Shown piece after piece: positions 1 to 12,049 of a stretch of DNA of 64,000 bases. The notes under the pieces are model-generated. The model was not told the DNA's origin. It saw only the letters and a program-made list of their open reading frames with translations, and did not search any database. Numbering within the stretch: position 1 is the first letter of the stretch; every line of letters starts with the position of its first letter. The DNA lies in NCBI RefSeq assembly GCF_001638985.1, contig NW_017265192.1, positions 1 through 64,000 on the forward strand, read 5' to 3'. The position numbers and the translations under genes were made by a program. This DNA is from Phycomyces blakesleeanus NRRL 1555(-). Lineage: Eukaryota > Mucoromycota > Mucoromycetes > Mucorales > Phycomycetaceae.

Positions 1-473
1 GGAAGAATATCCCAGAGAAAAACAGGGAATACTACATGATGCATTTGGAGAGGTTGGCGAAGAATGGTGGATTGCACATCCACCAATGTAAAAGAATGTG
101 GTGTGCAAGAAGCCTTCTTCGGGAAAGCTTCAAGAGCGACAACCAGATGCACAAGAGAAGAATGGCAGAGAAGAACAAAGTAAGTTTATCAATTAACAAA
201 TCTATATATTGTAAACTTTAATTAACATTGTTTCCTTTTATTATGCTATAGACACAGCAAGACATAAGTGATTCTTCGCTTTCTTCTCCTGATATGTCAG
301 AAACTGGTGATGTTGAGTTGCCCATAATGGCAGATGTGCTGTAAGTTACCATTGTTGCTTTTTCTCATGCGCTGTTAATACAAAACTAATATAAACTTCT
401 TACTCTTTTATGTAGGTCTCCTCCACCCACAGCAAGTGTCGAGCCTGCTCGCAAGAGAAGCCGAAGATCGTAG
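1..473 (+). CDS. CACTA accessory gene, 3' end (partial, three exons visible)
   Basis: Exons read as <1-179, 252-340 and 416-473, with donors GTAAGT at 180 and 341 and acceptors TATAG and TGTAG. The last two exons (89 and 58 nt) match in length the last two exons of the CACTA-3 copy (32289-32377, 32453-32510). The protein end is rich in K and R and finishes KRSRRS-stop. This copy keeps a TGG tryptophan at 99-101 (RMWCARS) where the CACTA-3 copy has TGA. The function is unknown; the family occurs only as the partner gene of Tnp2 here. It is open as far as visible. Confidence 0.7.
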
Positions 474-1485
474 TTTGGCTGCTGTGATTGGCCGAGTTTG
501 ATTTTTTTAGTCTGTCTTTAGTGCATTTTTTTTCTTATCTTGTCATTTTTCTTTTTATGTTTTTTATTTCTTTTTTCTTTCATATAAAAAATTTATTGTC
601 CTCTTTCATATGATTGCTAATGTTGTGATTACAAGAATTTGAAGCTAATGTACAGCATCTACAATTCCGCTACATTCAAATATAAAAGGAAATAGTATAT
701 AGCCTTTTTTTGGGAAAAAAATTAATAGTAATATTTTTGTACTGATATATTATGCTCGGGAGTCGTTCTATTATATGTAAGTATATTGAGTAAAATAAAC
801 ACTTTGAGCTTTCTAACAAGATGCTCATTCCGGTTGTATGAATCAAATTCGAATTAGTTTCATGTTACATGACTTGAATCTTTGCTCAAGTTTTTCTTCT
901 TCTACAATAACAACTTTCTATAGTACTTATGTTTTATTGCTTTTCTTATATATAGATTTTAAATATTAATACATTCTTTAATATATATATATATTTTTAG
1001 AGTAAATGCTTATTTTACTGAACAAGTAAGCATATTATATAAAGGTAAGCATTATAATAATATTATATCTATTTATTTATTTTAAGTTTTTTCTCTAATA
1101 TTAGTATATTTGTAGAAATTGGTAAAAAATAATAAGTGCTATCTAAGATATATTAGAATACCCAAAGTATATGAAATACAATTTGAATAGTAGTGTTTTA
1201 CTGCATACGTTTTGCAGTAGCTAAACAGAACCATTTTTTATTGCGAGTGGCCGATGGAATTGTTTTTTCATTATTACTATTATTATTATCATTTTCATTT
1301 AATAAAACATGCATTGAAATAAAGATTCAATTCAATTAAACCTGATTCAATATTGTATAATAAAAAACAGACCATTCTGTTAAAGCTGCAAAGGAAAAAC
1401 AAGAGGTTGTGCTAGAATTGAAAGCAATAGAACAAAAGAAAGAATGTAATAGAGGAAAGGAAGGACGCTTGATTTTTTTTGAAAA

Positions 1486-1615
1486 ATGGTAACAGTGCCT
1501 GTTTTGGCTTTTTACATAATAAATAACTGCCATTTTTTATTATGAAAAAAATGGTAACAGTGCTTGTTTTGGCTTTTTACATAATAAATAACTGCCATTT
1601 TTTATTAAGTAAAAA
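1486..1615. repeat. Tandem 65-bp subterminal repeat of CACTA-1
   Basis: Two copies (1486-1550 and 1551-1615) of a unit starting ATGGTAACAGTGC and containing TTTTGGCTTTTTACATAA and AACTGCCATTTTTTATTA. CACTA-3 has only one unit at the equivalent place near 38.3 kb. Such subterminal repeats are typical transposase-binding regions in CACTA elements (family knowledge). Confidence 0.8.
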
Positions 1616-1637
1616 ATGACAGTTATGTTACCAAAGT

Positions 1638-1651
1638 GGTAACATGTTACC
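1638..1651. repeat. Perfect palindrome GGTAACATGTTACC near the CACTA-1 terminus
   Basis: A 14-bp perfect palindrome lies 18 bp inside the right end. CACTA-3 has the near-identical GATAACATGTTACC about 17 bp inside its own right end. It may be a transposase contact site (inference). Confidence 0.7.
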
Positions 1652-1925
1652 ATTTTCTTCGCAGTAGTGATATGCAAATATAAATTCTTTTTTCTTTAAC
1701 CTAATTACTCACTACTGTGAAGTACATTGACATAGTTTATTTTTTGAAATCAGAGTTGATACTGAAACTCAAGTTGAATATATATTTAGTTAATTAGTTA
1801 TGTTTTTATTTCTGACAATTTCGGAAGAGAAAAAATATATAGTCCTTGCATTTTTACCAGAAATGGCTATTCAATTTAAAAAATAAGAAAATAGAATAAA
1901 ATAATGGCTCCATAAGACAAAAATA

Positions 1926-4787
1926 CAGTAGTCCCTCAATAATTTCAAGGCCTAGGGAAGGCCAGATGCCTTGAAATTATCGAAGAGTGAAATTAACGAG
2001 TTCGGAGTATATATTTTCCGCCAACTATGGGCGGAGTTTACATTATTCTTTAATAGAAAAAAATATATCAAGTAATAATTCGATATGCTTCAATCATCTG
2101 TTTAAATTCATTCTAGTTAAATATAACCCTGGCTGTATTACTGTTTTCTACCTCCTCTGTCTTGTAACTAATTATTGTTTCAAATTCTTATTCAATCAAA
2201 TAATAACAGCTTCTCAGTATGCTTTTAGCTTATTATATAATGCTTATCTAATATCATTTTCAATTTTTCTGATACTTTAATGAAATCTATCAAATCCAGA
2301 ACTAAACAATAAATATGACCAAAAAAAACGTTTCGCTTAATATTGCAAATCATCTTGAGATTTGCGATATGAAAAAGAAAAAGCTGTCTATGAGTAACCC
2401 TCAATTGGCTGACTGGGCAAAGGAAACCTATGGCCTTCAGAAAGTTTCTGATGCTTCTACAATCTCGAAAATTTTGAAGAGAGGAGACCAGGGCTTAATA
2501 ATGCAAGCCAACGTAAAGAACAGAAAGTGTGTTAGAAAGGGAAAATGGCCTGTATGTAATATATCTCAACATTATGCATTTTTGCTTTATATAAAAAATA
2601 AAATTAATCTTATTATATTGTCACATAACTATAGCAAATCGAAGAAGCAGTGATTCTTTGGATCAACATTGCTGAAAATAATCAGATTCCCATCACTTGG
2701 GAATTGATTAAGACTAAAGCTACTATTTTTGCTGAAAGAATAGGCGTTAATGATTTTAATGCTTCTCAAGGCTGGATGGAGAAGTTTGGAAAGCATCATT
2801 GTATCAAGATGAATCGAATTCATGGTGAGGCTGGTTCAACAGACATAGAGTCGCTTCAGATTGACAAGACTGCTATCAAAGAGAAGATAGAGGCTTATAG
2901 TGCTTGTGACATCTATAACTTTGATGAAACAGTACTTTTCTATGCCGCCTCACCAAGAACAACAATTTCCCGCCAGAAATTTTCTGGTTGGAAGGAAAAT
3001 AAGAAGCGGCTTACAGTAGGCCTTTTGTGCAATGCCGATGGAACAGACAAGTGGTCTGACATATTGATGATTGGTCATGCAAGAAGACCAAACTGTTTTA
3101 ACAAAAACAATAAAAAACAAGAGGCAGTAGATCATGGATTTTCTATGTATCATTACAACAGTAATGCCTATATGACACAATCAATCTTCCAAGTTTTTCT
3201 CCATCGCTTTGATTGTTCAATGAAAGCGCAAAACTGCAAAGTGCTTTTGATCCTTGATAATTTCTCTGGCCATATAGTAAATTATGTGCCTACAAATGTT
3301 GAGCTTCTTTTTCTGCCTCCAAACACCACGTCCCATCTTCAGCCATTGGATAGTGGTATCATTTGGGCTTTTAAGGCTTATTTCAAGCGTAAACAGTATG
3401 CCAAGGCATATCAGTATATTGGCATGATTCAAAATGACCAACAAAATAAGATTGGGGCCATTGATAAAATCTTTGAAATTGATCAATTGTGGGCCATGAA
3501 AGAGATAAGAGAGGTTTAGGAATCTGTCTCAGCAAAGACTATTGAGAACTGCTGGAATGCAATAATCTTTTACTTCATTGAAGACAAAGATAGTGAAGGT
3601 ATTAGTAAAACAATTTATTGGTTATAATAGTACTATAATCTTTTAATTCCACTTTCTTAATATTCTAAATATAATTTATAGATGTAAATCAGACTATGAT
3701 TCAGCAAAGTCTGGCTGAAAAGGTTCTGGTTGAGGGCTTGGAAGAAACCCTAGACAAGATTGCCGGATCAAGTATTCTGTCTCTTGAAGATTGTCCAACC
3801 AGCAAATCAGATCCACTCTATGAGAGACAATGCACTCATAGAGTGATCAATGAGAATGAGATCGCTGATATTGTCATGAAAGAGTATGACGCAGACGACA
3901 ATGCAGCCAACAACAACAGCAATGAAGAAATTGCTGAAGTGGAATCAGCAGTTCCTTTCAAGAGAACTTATTCTGCTTCAGAAAAGTTTGAGTATGTTTG
4001 CACGCTTTTGGATATCTTGGAAGACGAGGATATTGACAGAGACTTCGTCAGTAAGGTTGAAGGTCTTAGAAACAAGTTCCAGAAAACCACGAACTCAAAG
4101 CAAACTAAAGTAACCAGCTTCTTTAAGTCTTTTTAAAATTTATTCTTTTTCAAATAAAATAAAAACAATTTTCTATAAGAAATATATTTTTCTTCATTTA
4201 AAAATAGAAAAAAAAAGTTAGCAGCCAAGTACAGTCAAAGCTTGATTTCGTAATATGTTTGTAAATAGTAATAATTGCAAATAACAATAAGTAGTAATGA
4301 CAGATAGAAATAATAAAATCTACAATAAAAACTTTTATAACAAACAAATTAGAATTATATTTATATTTTTCAAGTGAATAATCTTTACTAAACAATTAAT
4401 AAATGAAACTTAATCAAAATATAGCACATATAGTTTTATTTTATTTCTGAAAAAAAAATGAAAAAAAAAAAATTTTAAAAAAAGTAAGCTAGATGACAAC
4501 TTGATAACCCAGTGTTTGGCATGAAAACTTAACACACTTGACATTGATGTCAATTACAAAATCGTGATAAAGCTAGAATTAAAAAAATTTAAACCAAGCT
4601 GTAACTATATTGCTCTTGTCTGATTGGCTAATTTTTTTCTTTAAGGATTCAAGGCCAAAAAATTTTGTGAAAGTGAAATTAACGAGAATCGTGAAAGTTA
4701 AGCCCTATTTTTCGAGTTGTGTCTTCAGAGCCTTGAAATTATTGAAGCGTGAAATTAAAGGGGCGTGAAATTATTGAGGGACCACTG
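1926..4787. mobile_element. Complete Tigger/pogo-like DNA transposon (2862 bp)
   Basis: The left end CAGTAGTCCCTCAATAAT at 1926 matches the inverted right end CAGTGGTCCCTCAATAAT at 4787. It is flanked by TA on both sides (1924-1925 and 4788-4789), the TSD of Tc1/mariner/pogo elements. Subterminal copies of GTGAAATTAACGAG occur near both ends. One transposase gene on the plus strand fills the middle. Confidence 0.92.
2315..4136 (+). pseudogene. Tigger/pogo transposase, CENP-B/DDE_1 type, one in-frame TAG
   Basis: Three exons: 2315 to about 2550 (helix-turn-helix with LSMSNPQLADWA), about 2634-3598, and about 3681-4136. Introns begin GTATGT and GTATTA and end ATAG. The catalytic triad is visible as D in YNFDETVLFY, D in LILDNFSGH, and D in LPPNTTSHLQPLDSG, the usual pogo DDD signature. 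The C terminus is acidic and then basic. A single TAG at 3517-3519 interrupts the frame at the position where Tigger proteins have W in the W-x2-V-x3-TI-x-NCW motif; the downstream ESVSAKTIENCW continues in frame. Otherwise it is open, so inactivation looks recent. Whether the stop is read through or edited cannot be told from sequence. Confidence 0.88.
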
Positions 4788-5095
4788 TAAATTTAAAGCC
4801 TTCTAAATATCAAAAAATATTTGGTAATTGAAAAAATGACTTTTCTCTTCAAAATTTGGCAAGTTTTTTCAAATAATTGTAGATTTTTTTCTACAGTGTT
4901 ATCTTATATACTTTTTGAAATGATTATTTATCTTTGACTACACTCAAGTGGTGTCTAGTAATATTACAAATTATTATAAGTTGGTTACAAATTTCTAAAA
5001 TTACAAACTGATGAATAATCATTCTAATTCCTGCTTCTTTTGTAAGAACAAGTCACTAGAACTTGTATCACCAAAATTAAGTATGACACTTATAG

Positions 5096-5457
5096 TGTCG
5101 GACATTATTTTGATGAATCCGAGAAATCAGGATAATTGACCGCAGCAGTTCTGTATGTCAAAGATACCTCATAGATAACGAACCGCAGTAATGTCTTGTA
5201 AAGATTAACCACAGTAACATCTTCTGAGCATCAACCGCAGTAAAAGGACTTCTCTTGTAATTAAATAGAGTATAATAGTTTACTGTGGATAATGCGCAGT
5301 ATTAGTTTAGAAAACTATATAAGACAATTCAATTCCTATCAATAAAAAGCATCTTTTATCCTCTCTTTGATTTTACGTATACTCCTTGATCCCCAGTGGG
5401 TTTGACCTTTTGACTTTGTTATAGTAAAAGGAAGACCAACCCAGATCGGGAACGACA
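5096..5457 (+). repeat. Solo LTR (LTR-a), 362 bp, next to tRNA-Cys
   Basis: It starts TGTCGGACA and ends AACGACA, and is nearly identical along its length to 60820-61181. A TATA box (TATATAAG, 5316-5323) and several AACCGCAGTAA motifs lie inside. No gag/pol follows, so it is a solo LTR. ATAG flanks both sides (5092-5095 and 5458-5461). However, a second copy of the last 37 bp (5421-5457 repeated at 5458-5494) begins with the same ATAG, so the TSD here is not independent evidence. Confidence 0.82.
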
Positions 5458-5504
5458 ATAGTAAAAGGAACACCAACTCAGATTGGGAACGACACCCATA
5501 AAAC

Positions 5505-5510
5505 AAAAAA
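5505..5510 (-). terminator. Pol III terminator of tRNA-Cys
   Basis: A six-T run on the minus strand lies about 9 nt past the tRNA 3' end, as expected for RNA polymerase III termination. Confidence 0.6.
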
Positions 5511-5518
5511 CTAATTTA

Positions 5519-5589
5519 GGACCCACCGTGATTTGAACACGGGACCTTAGGATCTGCAATCCCACGCTCTACCGCTGAGCTATAAGTCC
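5519..5589 (-). tRNA. tRNA-Cys (anticodon GCA)
   Basis: On the minus strand it folds into a 71-nt cloverleaf. The acceptor GGACTTA pairs with TGGGTCC (two G-U pairs), the D arm is GCTC/GAGC, the anticodon stem is TGGGA/TCCTA around loop TTGCAGA, and the T arm is CCGTG/CACGG with TTCAAAT. Anticodon positions 34-36 read GCA. A-box and B-box sequences are normal and no intron is present. It is one of only two host genes visible. A solo LTR lies just beyond its 3' end. Confidence 0.92.
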
Positions 5590-6820
5590 ATAGTTGATTG
5601 TTTGTACTATTATATTATATTAAACACAATACATTAAATTGCGGGTTCAACTCTGGAAGCTATACACACTAGAAAAAAATCTACAAGTATTTTTTGATAC
5701 TCATAACTTTCTGACCAAAACTCATAACTTGAAAAGCTCCGACACGCACTTACCAAGTTTAGTATGTGTTAAGCCTATTTTAGTATTCTGAGGCTGACAT
5801 TAAAATGTGATTATTTTGCTTTTAAGCCAGAAGGCCATTTTAGATGAATATATTATATAAAACTACTTATCAGACTGCAAAACTAGAAAAGGGACAAACA
5901 TGACCTATAGCTTACTTATATTTTTAATCTGAACTTAAAGACGCCTTTGCTACCAAAAAGTAATGACTGTGATTATTTTTTAATACATTGTTGTTTTTTT
6001 ATTTTGTAAAAGTCTTTTTTAATTCTACTTTTTCACAAGATTTAAATTATTAAAGATCTCTAAAAAGAACACACTTAATGACTATGAAGGCTAGTATTAA
6101 TAAAATACAAATCAGCAAAGTTCACAAAAGAAAGTAATTTGAGAAGAATTGATAGAAAAATATCTGCATCAAGTATAATTTTGTTGTCAAGATTGCTAGC
6201 ATGCTCATTAGAGATCTTTGTAGATTTTGAGAATTGCAGGGAATCTGTTTTCTGTTTTTTCCAAAGTAGGAATCAGATATAACAATATTAATACAAAGCA
6301 GATTTATATTCTTTGATTAAAAGAATCAATTAAAAAATATACATGTCTTCATCAATATCATATTACTTAGAAAATAGTTTTTTTTAGATAAAACAATGTA
6401 AAAAGTATTATATAAAAATAGATATATGTATATTATTTAATGAATGTATAGCTTAAGCTGTTACTAAATATTATAAAAATTAGTATCTTTTTTTCATATA
6501 CTTCTTTATGTTTAACTTGTATTATTTTGATTAATAAAAACCAAAAAAATTAATATAAAACATCATGCATTTGTTGAACTAATCATAAGGAGAATATAAA
6601 TATTTAAAAAGATATAGATCTGTCATATTTACAATATTTTATTGGCTTAGATGCAAAATAATAAAAAATCGCATAAATTGTATTTGACAAAAAGTAAAAC
6701 CAATAGGCTAAAACAGACATTCTATTAGCTATAAAAGTTACAAGTTTGTAACTTATTACAAGATCAGTATTTTAATAACTAACTTTTAAATAACAGAAGT
6801 CACAAATACATAACTTGGTA
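5590..6820. other. Non-coding AT-rich stretch
   Basis: I see no gene. At 5667 there is a CACTAGAAAAAAATC stretch whose inverse occurs at 4878-4898, facing outward, which looks like two element termini. The rest is low-complexity AT with short ACAAGTT/AACTTGT stretches. Confidence 0.5.
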
Positions 6821-9772
6821 GTATCTACTTATTTCCTTGCGCACCAAGTTTAAATTATTTGGGGGTCCACTTTTTTATGTTGCAAAAAGCTTTAAATTTT
6901 AAGGATGTGACTTTTCCATATAGAGATTTTGCAAGGTAGCTTTTATTAAAACTTTTTTTGCTATGTTTTTTTTCTTCTCTCTTCTTTATTTTAATTACAT
7001 ATACTATCATAATATAAGCTCACCAATGTTCAACACTATATTCAACCTTTGAAATGTGTAGAATGCTTTAGTCAACTTACCTACAGAAGGAATAAAATTG
7101 TTTGCTTTGGATATTGTAGTAAAAATAAAAGCAAGTGAATGAGAGCAATGCCTTGACTCCATTCAATCACTTTGTTCAACAAAGTGGAATAAATGTAGAA
7201 AACGTTATGTAAGAGAACTGATTTATGAAGAGACAAAAAAATGTCACCGAGCAGGATTTTATATATCAGACAGAAATGTTTGTCTTGCTCAGAAAGACAC
7301 TAAGCTTTGTTATTGCGAAGCTACTATTTTCATCAAGCATGTTATATTTTAAAAAAAAGAAAGAAAAACAAAGTGCAGAAGAGAAGTACAATGAGACTTT
7401 ATTTATTGATGAAAAGAGAGATACCTTTCTATTGCTATTTGCTATGTGAATTTATATAGACATTGCATGTGTATTTAAGATAATAATATGAGTATATCAT
7501 GTGATGTCTGTTTTCTTATATCATAGATAATATATTGTTAAGTTATTACCCATGCTCTTGTTTGAGTGATTAGTGATGTTGACTAAGGTGTGTGACCTTG
7601 TTATCGGTATATTCTTTATTTAATGATAGTGTCAGAAATAATGTATAATTGATACTGGTCAATTATTCAATATGTCTTTGTCTTATTATCTGTGTGCTCT
7701 ATTTGAATCTATAATTATGTTGGATACAACAAAGCAATACATCAACAACCCTGAAGTAGTTTTAATTTGTATGACCAAAGATCATACCAACCATGTTTCT
7801 GGTGACGCTTCAGAAATTAGAACATTGCCTTTACCTTCTGAGGCCATCAAAATTATTGAAGATCAGTTAAAAGGGACAGCATCTGTAGAAATACTAGAAT
7901 TTCAGTTTTGAAACAAATTAAAGAGTGGGGCATAGACATTAGAAAGCCCAATTATAAAAACATCTATAACAAAATGAGAATGATGTGTGAAGAATACTAT
8001 AAGATGAAAGTTATTTAAAAAGTGAAATAAAAAATATAGATGAAAAATTTATTGTATAAGTGTCTCCCTGATGAAAATAAGTCTCTGGATATTTAGATGC
8101 GTGAGAAGTTACCATCACAGAATTACTGTATCTTTACTAGCAATCTTTCTGCATACAGCAACAATGCATAACATTTTGCATTTGGATTTCAATCACTATC
8201 TCAAATGATACTTATGAGAATTTCCCAGTGGTTTTGTCTTGGCGCAACACACAACATCTCTGCATGCAACATTGAAATATTATACTCCCTTGTTACTTGT
8301 CATTCTGATACTGAAAAAGGGTCTCCTGTTATATACATTATTACAAACAATGATAGTGTTGGCCCCATTAACCAATGACTTGTAGATCTTCACAAGAAAA
8401 GCTGTTTCACTTCCTTATATATTACCATCGATTGCAGTATTGCTGAAGTTAATGCCATTACAGCAGCATTGTCACAGATCATTATCTATTTCTGCGAGTT
8501 TCATGTTTTGCATGCCTGACAGCATAATATAGACAGCAAAGTAAAGCTTGATGCTTCATATACATCAAAACAACTTGGCAAATACAAGTATGAGCTCAAG
8601 GCCAATCTCAAAAATATACTTATTGAATCAGATGAGGATGAATTTTTGAGAAAAATCCAGGAGTTTAGGCTTTATATACAAAGTCAACAATAATTCCTGG
8701 CTTATTTCGAACGTAAATGGATTGGAACAGAAGAATTGTTGAGAAGATGGGAAGGCCATATGTTGCAAATGACTACCAAAGATATTTGACAAACAATTAC
8801 ATTGAATCGTGGCACAATCAATTGAAAACAATATACTTTGACCGTACTCGCATAAGACAATTGAACTGTCTTGTCTTTATTTTGATAAATGATATGGAGT
8901 TCTTTTATGACAAAGAAGTGGAACGAATCCACATACAAAATGAACAAATAGGTCCAATAGAAAATGAACTTGCTCAACACTATTTTTCTGCCAATACCAT
9001 ACAAGATGACATGCTCTCTTTCATGATCATTAATCCTCTTAATGAGATTGGCAATAGCATAGAGGACTCTAACGGCAAGTGGACAGTAAAATCATTTACA
9101 GGTGAAACACAATGGTATTAGGTTAATGTATCAAACAATTTGATACAAAATTGCACTTGTTTCAATTTTGCTTCACGTCAAATTCCCTGTAAACATGCAT
9201 ATCTTCTAAAGAGATTTATTAGTCTAGACTTTGCATATACAGCTCAAAGGGAAAACAACTACCTCCAACTGCAAAGATTGCTTGCATCTGAGCATGAAGT
9301 GACAGTTGTTAATAAGAAAGTTGAAAATGAAACAAACACAGTTGTTGTAAGTGGTAGAAACAATTCTGTTTGGTTGCAAAGAATCATGGCCCAGAATATA
9401 ACACTTCATCATCAAACAGAAGACTTAGAGCAGTTGATGGATGTTCTAGGAATTGATGAAGCCAAATTACAAGTGATTAGTGGTTTACTTGGGGAAGTAA
9501 TGAATTATATAGACACTTTTAGAAATTCAAAATCTTTCTGCTTTAGAAATCTTAGTATACAAAGATAATAAAAAATTACAATTATGTTCTATAATAATAT
9601 GTTTTGATAAAGAGAAAAAAAATGTAAAAAAAACATTAAGATTCCAAAAGAAACAACAAAAGTAAAAGCTGTCACTGCTTCTACACATCCTTATAATTTA
9701 AAGCCCCTTGTGACATAAAAAAGTAGACCCCCAAGTAATTTAAACTTGGTGCACAAGGAAATAAGTAGGTAC
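6821..9772. mobile_element. MULE-1: Mutator-like element (2952 bp), decayed
   Basis: The terminal inverted repeats are about 60 bp. Left from 6821 is GTATCTACTTATTTCCTT..., right inverted from 9772 is GTACCTACTTATTTCCTT..., and both contain CACCAAGTTTAAATTA and GGGGGTC. Flanks ACTTGGTA (6813-6820) and ACTTGGAA (9773-9780) agree at 7 of 8 bases, fitting a Mutator-type 8-9 bp TSD. It carries one transposase gene with a SWIM zinc finger. Confidence 0.85.
7140..9568 (+). pseudogene. MULE transposase with SWIM zinc finger, multiple stops
   Basis: Blocks in several frames read as one protein. They are a cysteine-containing N-terminal part (7140-7440, with SLCSTKWNK; then 7672-7911), the catalytic region (about 8040-8700, with KGSPVIYIITNNDSVGP, ITIDCSIAEVNAI and CEFHVLHA), NNYIESWHNQLK at about 8790-8825 (likely the catalytic E), and the SWIM motif CTC-x10-CKH at 9152-9200. 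A coiled tail ends at 9568. In-frame stops sit at 8376 (TGA in PINQ-stop-L), 8517 (TGA after HVLHA) and 9119 (TAG). The first two are at positions that are W in MULE proteins (QWL and RAW). It is not functional as read. Confidence 0.8.
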
Positions 9773-12049
9773 ACTTGGAACAAGGTCGGAGATATAAATC
9801 CTACCATTTCCTACAGTGACATTTATCAGGGTCTGTACATCTGGTTCCCTCCTTTGCCCTTGCTGTCATAGTGTCGCATCATAGGCACTAATGGCTGAGT
9901 GCAGCCATTATTCTACTACCCTTTCTGTATCTGCAAGTCATTGGTTCTTCTGTCTCATGACTCATTAAGTTTTGCCGCTGTTCTAATCTGATTGAGTCTG
10001 ATTCTGTTTGTGTTGTAGCTGTAATTTATAATGTCTGTTATGAGCTTAATAAAGCATATATTCTTTTTTATAAGATTTTGTCCACAAATTAACTTTATTA
10101 GTCATATACTTTCTATTTACTTTCTATTTCCTCTCTTGTATCAGCTTTCTTAAATATTTTCTGATCACAGCTATATGATCTATAGATTGCCAGTATTATG
10201 TGATATAATAAAATATAATCTTTAATCAAAGCTATAAGTCTATATATACTTTTAACACAGACTGTTAAGAAAAAGATCAGCTCCCAACAAAATTTTTGTT
10301 GTCTAGCACTGCAGTGTCATTGTAGAATTCTTTATAATTTCAGAAAATTATATTTTACTTATTTTTATTTTTCAATGGTAGTTGAGACTGAATAGAAATT
10401 GATTTTTCTATTTGCAAAGTAAAACACCAATAAGTTAAATGAAAAAGCTCATTATTCTATCAAAAATACTTCACACAACCATACACTCTATCTTATTTTT
10501 TAGCTATATTTAACTGAATAAACCAACTTAGAATTAACATTGTTTTTATAATTTTTTTATAAGTATAATTACTGTTATGATTATAAATTAATAATTATTT
10601 TTAAATATTTTATTTATACTTAACAATACTAAAGAACAAATCATATTTAATAGATCATTAATTATATAACTTTCTATTATATTTTCTAATATTATGTTTA
10701 TTTAATTATTTAGCAAGTCAATTGTAAAGCTATTTAAAATTCATATAAATATTGCAATAATTGCATTTAATAATATGGATTTTTCTTTGTCTTATTTTCT
10801 GACTACAAGTTTTCTTAATATTTAATGCTATTGATATTTTACTTGTTTAATTATCTGAGTATATTGAGTCAAGTTTATTGAGATTGATCAATAGTACTGT
10901 TTTTCTCTTATTTTTTTAATATTGATTTTATTATATTTAATTTTATATTCTCTTTTGAGTTTATGTTTTTTCTTTTATCAAAAAAAAGATTTATTTCATA
11001 TTTTTGAATCAGTTGCAAACTCTCAAAAACAGTGATAACTTATTAATTATCAATATTTACTACAAAAACAAGTATTACATGCATTGCTTTTGACACTTAC
11101 TCTAATAACTTTATCAGTTTTAGTGTCAAACTGATATTCTATCAATTTCAGACTTTCTTTTGAAAACTCTTTTTTAGTTTTTCTTTAAATTTTAATTTTC
11201 TTTCTTTTATTTTCATAAAATTGCCTTTCACCAGAAATTGATTTTCTGAAAATTAAAATCTTTTCCCATTTATTTTTTCCAAAATTATTTTTTCTTTTTC
11301 TATTTATTTTTATTTCTGTGCACTAAATGTGACGTGTTTTCTCTAACAGTATTTTATCAAAGTTTTTAACTAAATAGTTTTTTCTTATATTTATAATATA
11401 ATTCTTTTCACTATTTTTCTTTTCTTATAATTATATATTATAGCATCATCTATTCTTATTTTAGAACAAGATATTTATATAGAAATTTTCTTTATATTTT
11501 TATTCATGATTATTTCATAAAAATTTATCTAGCTTATTTTTGTCATATATTTTATCTAAAAAGTAGTATAAATATCTCTTCAAAATTAATAAATAAACAG
11601 TTATCTAATTTTTCTGATAAAATGTTTTCTTTAAGACGCTGTCTGTTATTCTGATCTCTATTTGTGAATGTCTTTTCTTTTATTTATTTCTCTGTCAAGT
11701 TTTTATAAAAGATTGACTGTTCCCTTTTATTTTATTATTTTGTCTCAATTTCTTTTTTAATTTACCTCTTAGTAAATTTATCATAGTAAATTTTCTTTAG
11801 TTAATTTTTGGCATTTTATATGGAGTTTACAGAGTTAGAAAGCTTAAGAAAAAGACAAAAATCTGTAAAGAATTCCAAGCACGTGGAGTGTTGTAACAAT
11901 TTTACACTATAACATAAAAGATATATATATATATATATAAAGTTTGTAAAAGTTTTAATAGTAAAAATGTAAACAAGTTAGGCATGTGACCTTTAAGATT
12001 TCATTCATATCTTACTAAACATATTGTATTCCCTTCTTACTTTTACTCT
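9773..12049. other. Long AT-rich non-coding stretch
   Basis: I find no convincing gene in about 2.3 kb. There are poly-T/A tracts and AT dinucleotide runs (for example a TA run near 11920-11940), and no tRNA or recognised termini. It may be the decayed 5' flank of the Helitron relic that follows, but nothing in it proves that. Confidence 0.5.

Larger units (their letters stand above)
1..1669. mobile_element. CACTA-1: right half of a CACTA element, cut by the window edge
   Basis: The right end reads ...GCAGTAGTG at 1661-1669, so the inverted terminus is CACTACTGCG. The whole segment aligns by eye with 32050-32666 plus 37452-38405 of CACTA-3, in the same order: accessory gene end, AT-rich spacer, AAGCATATTA-type stretch, subterminal repeats, terminus. 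This copy lacks the CACTA-4 insertion, so it shows the empty site. The left end and transposase gene lie outside the window. The flanking TSD cannot be tested. Confidence 0.8.

Noticed and set aside
5667..9772. A single CACTA element starting at 5667
   Set aside because: No inverse terminus is found to the right; the genes that follow belong to the MULE with its own long terminal repeats.
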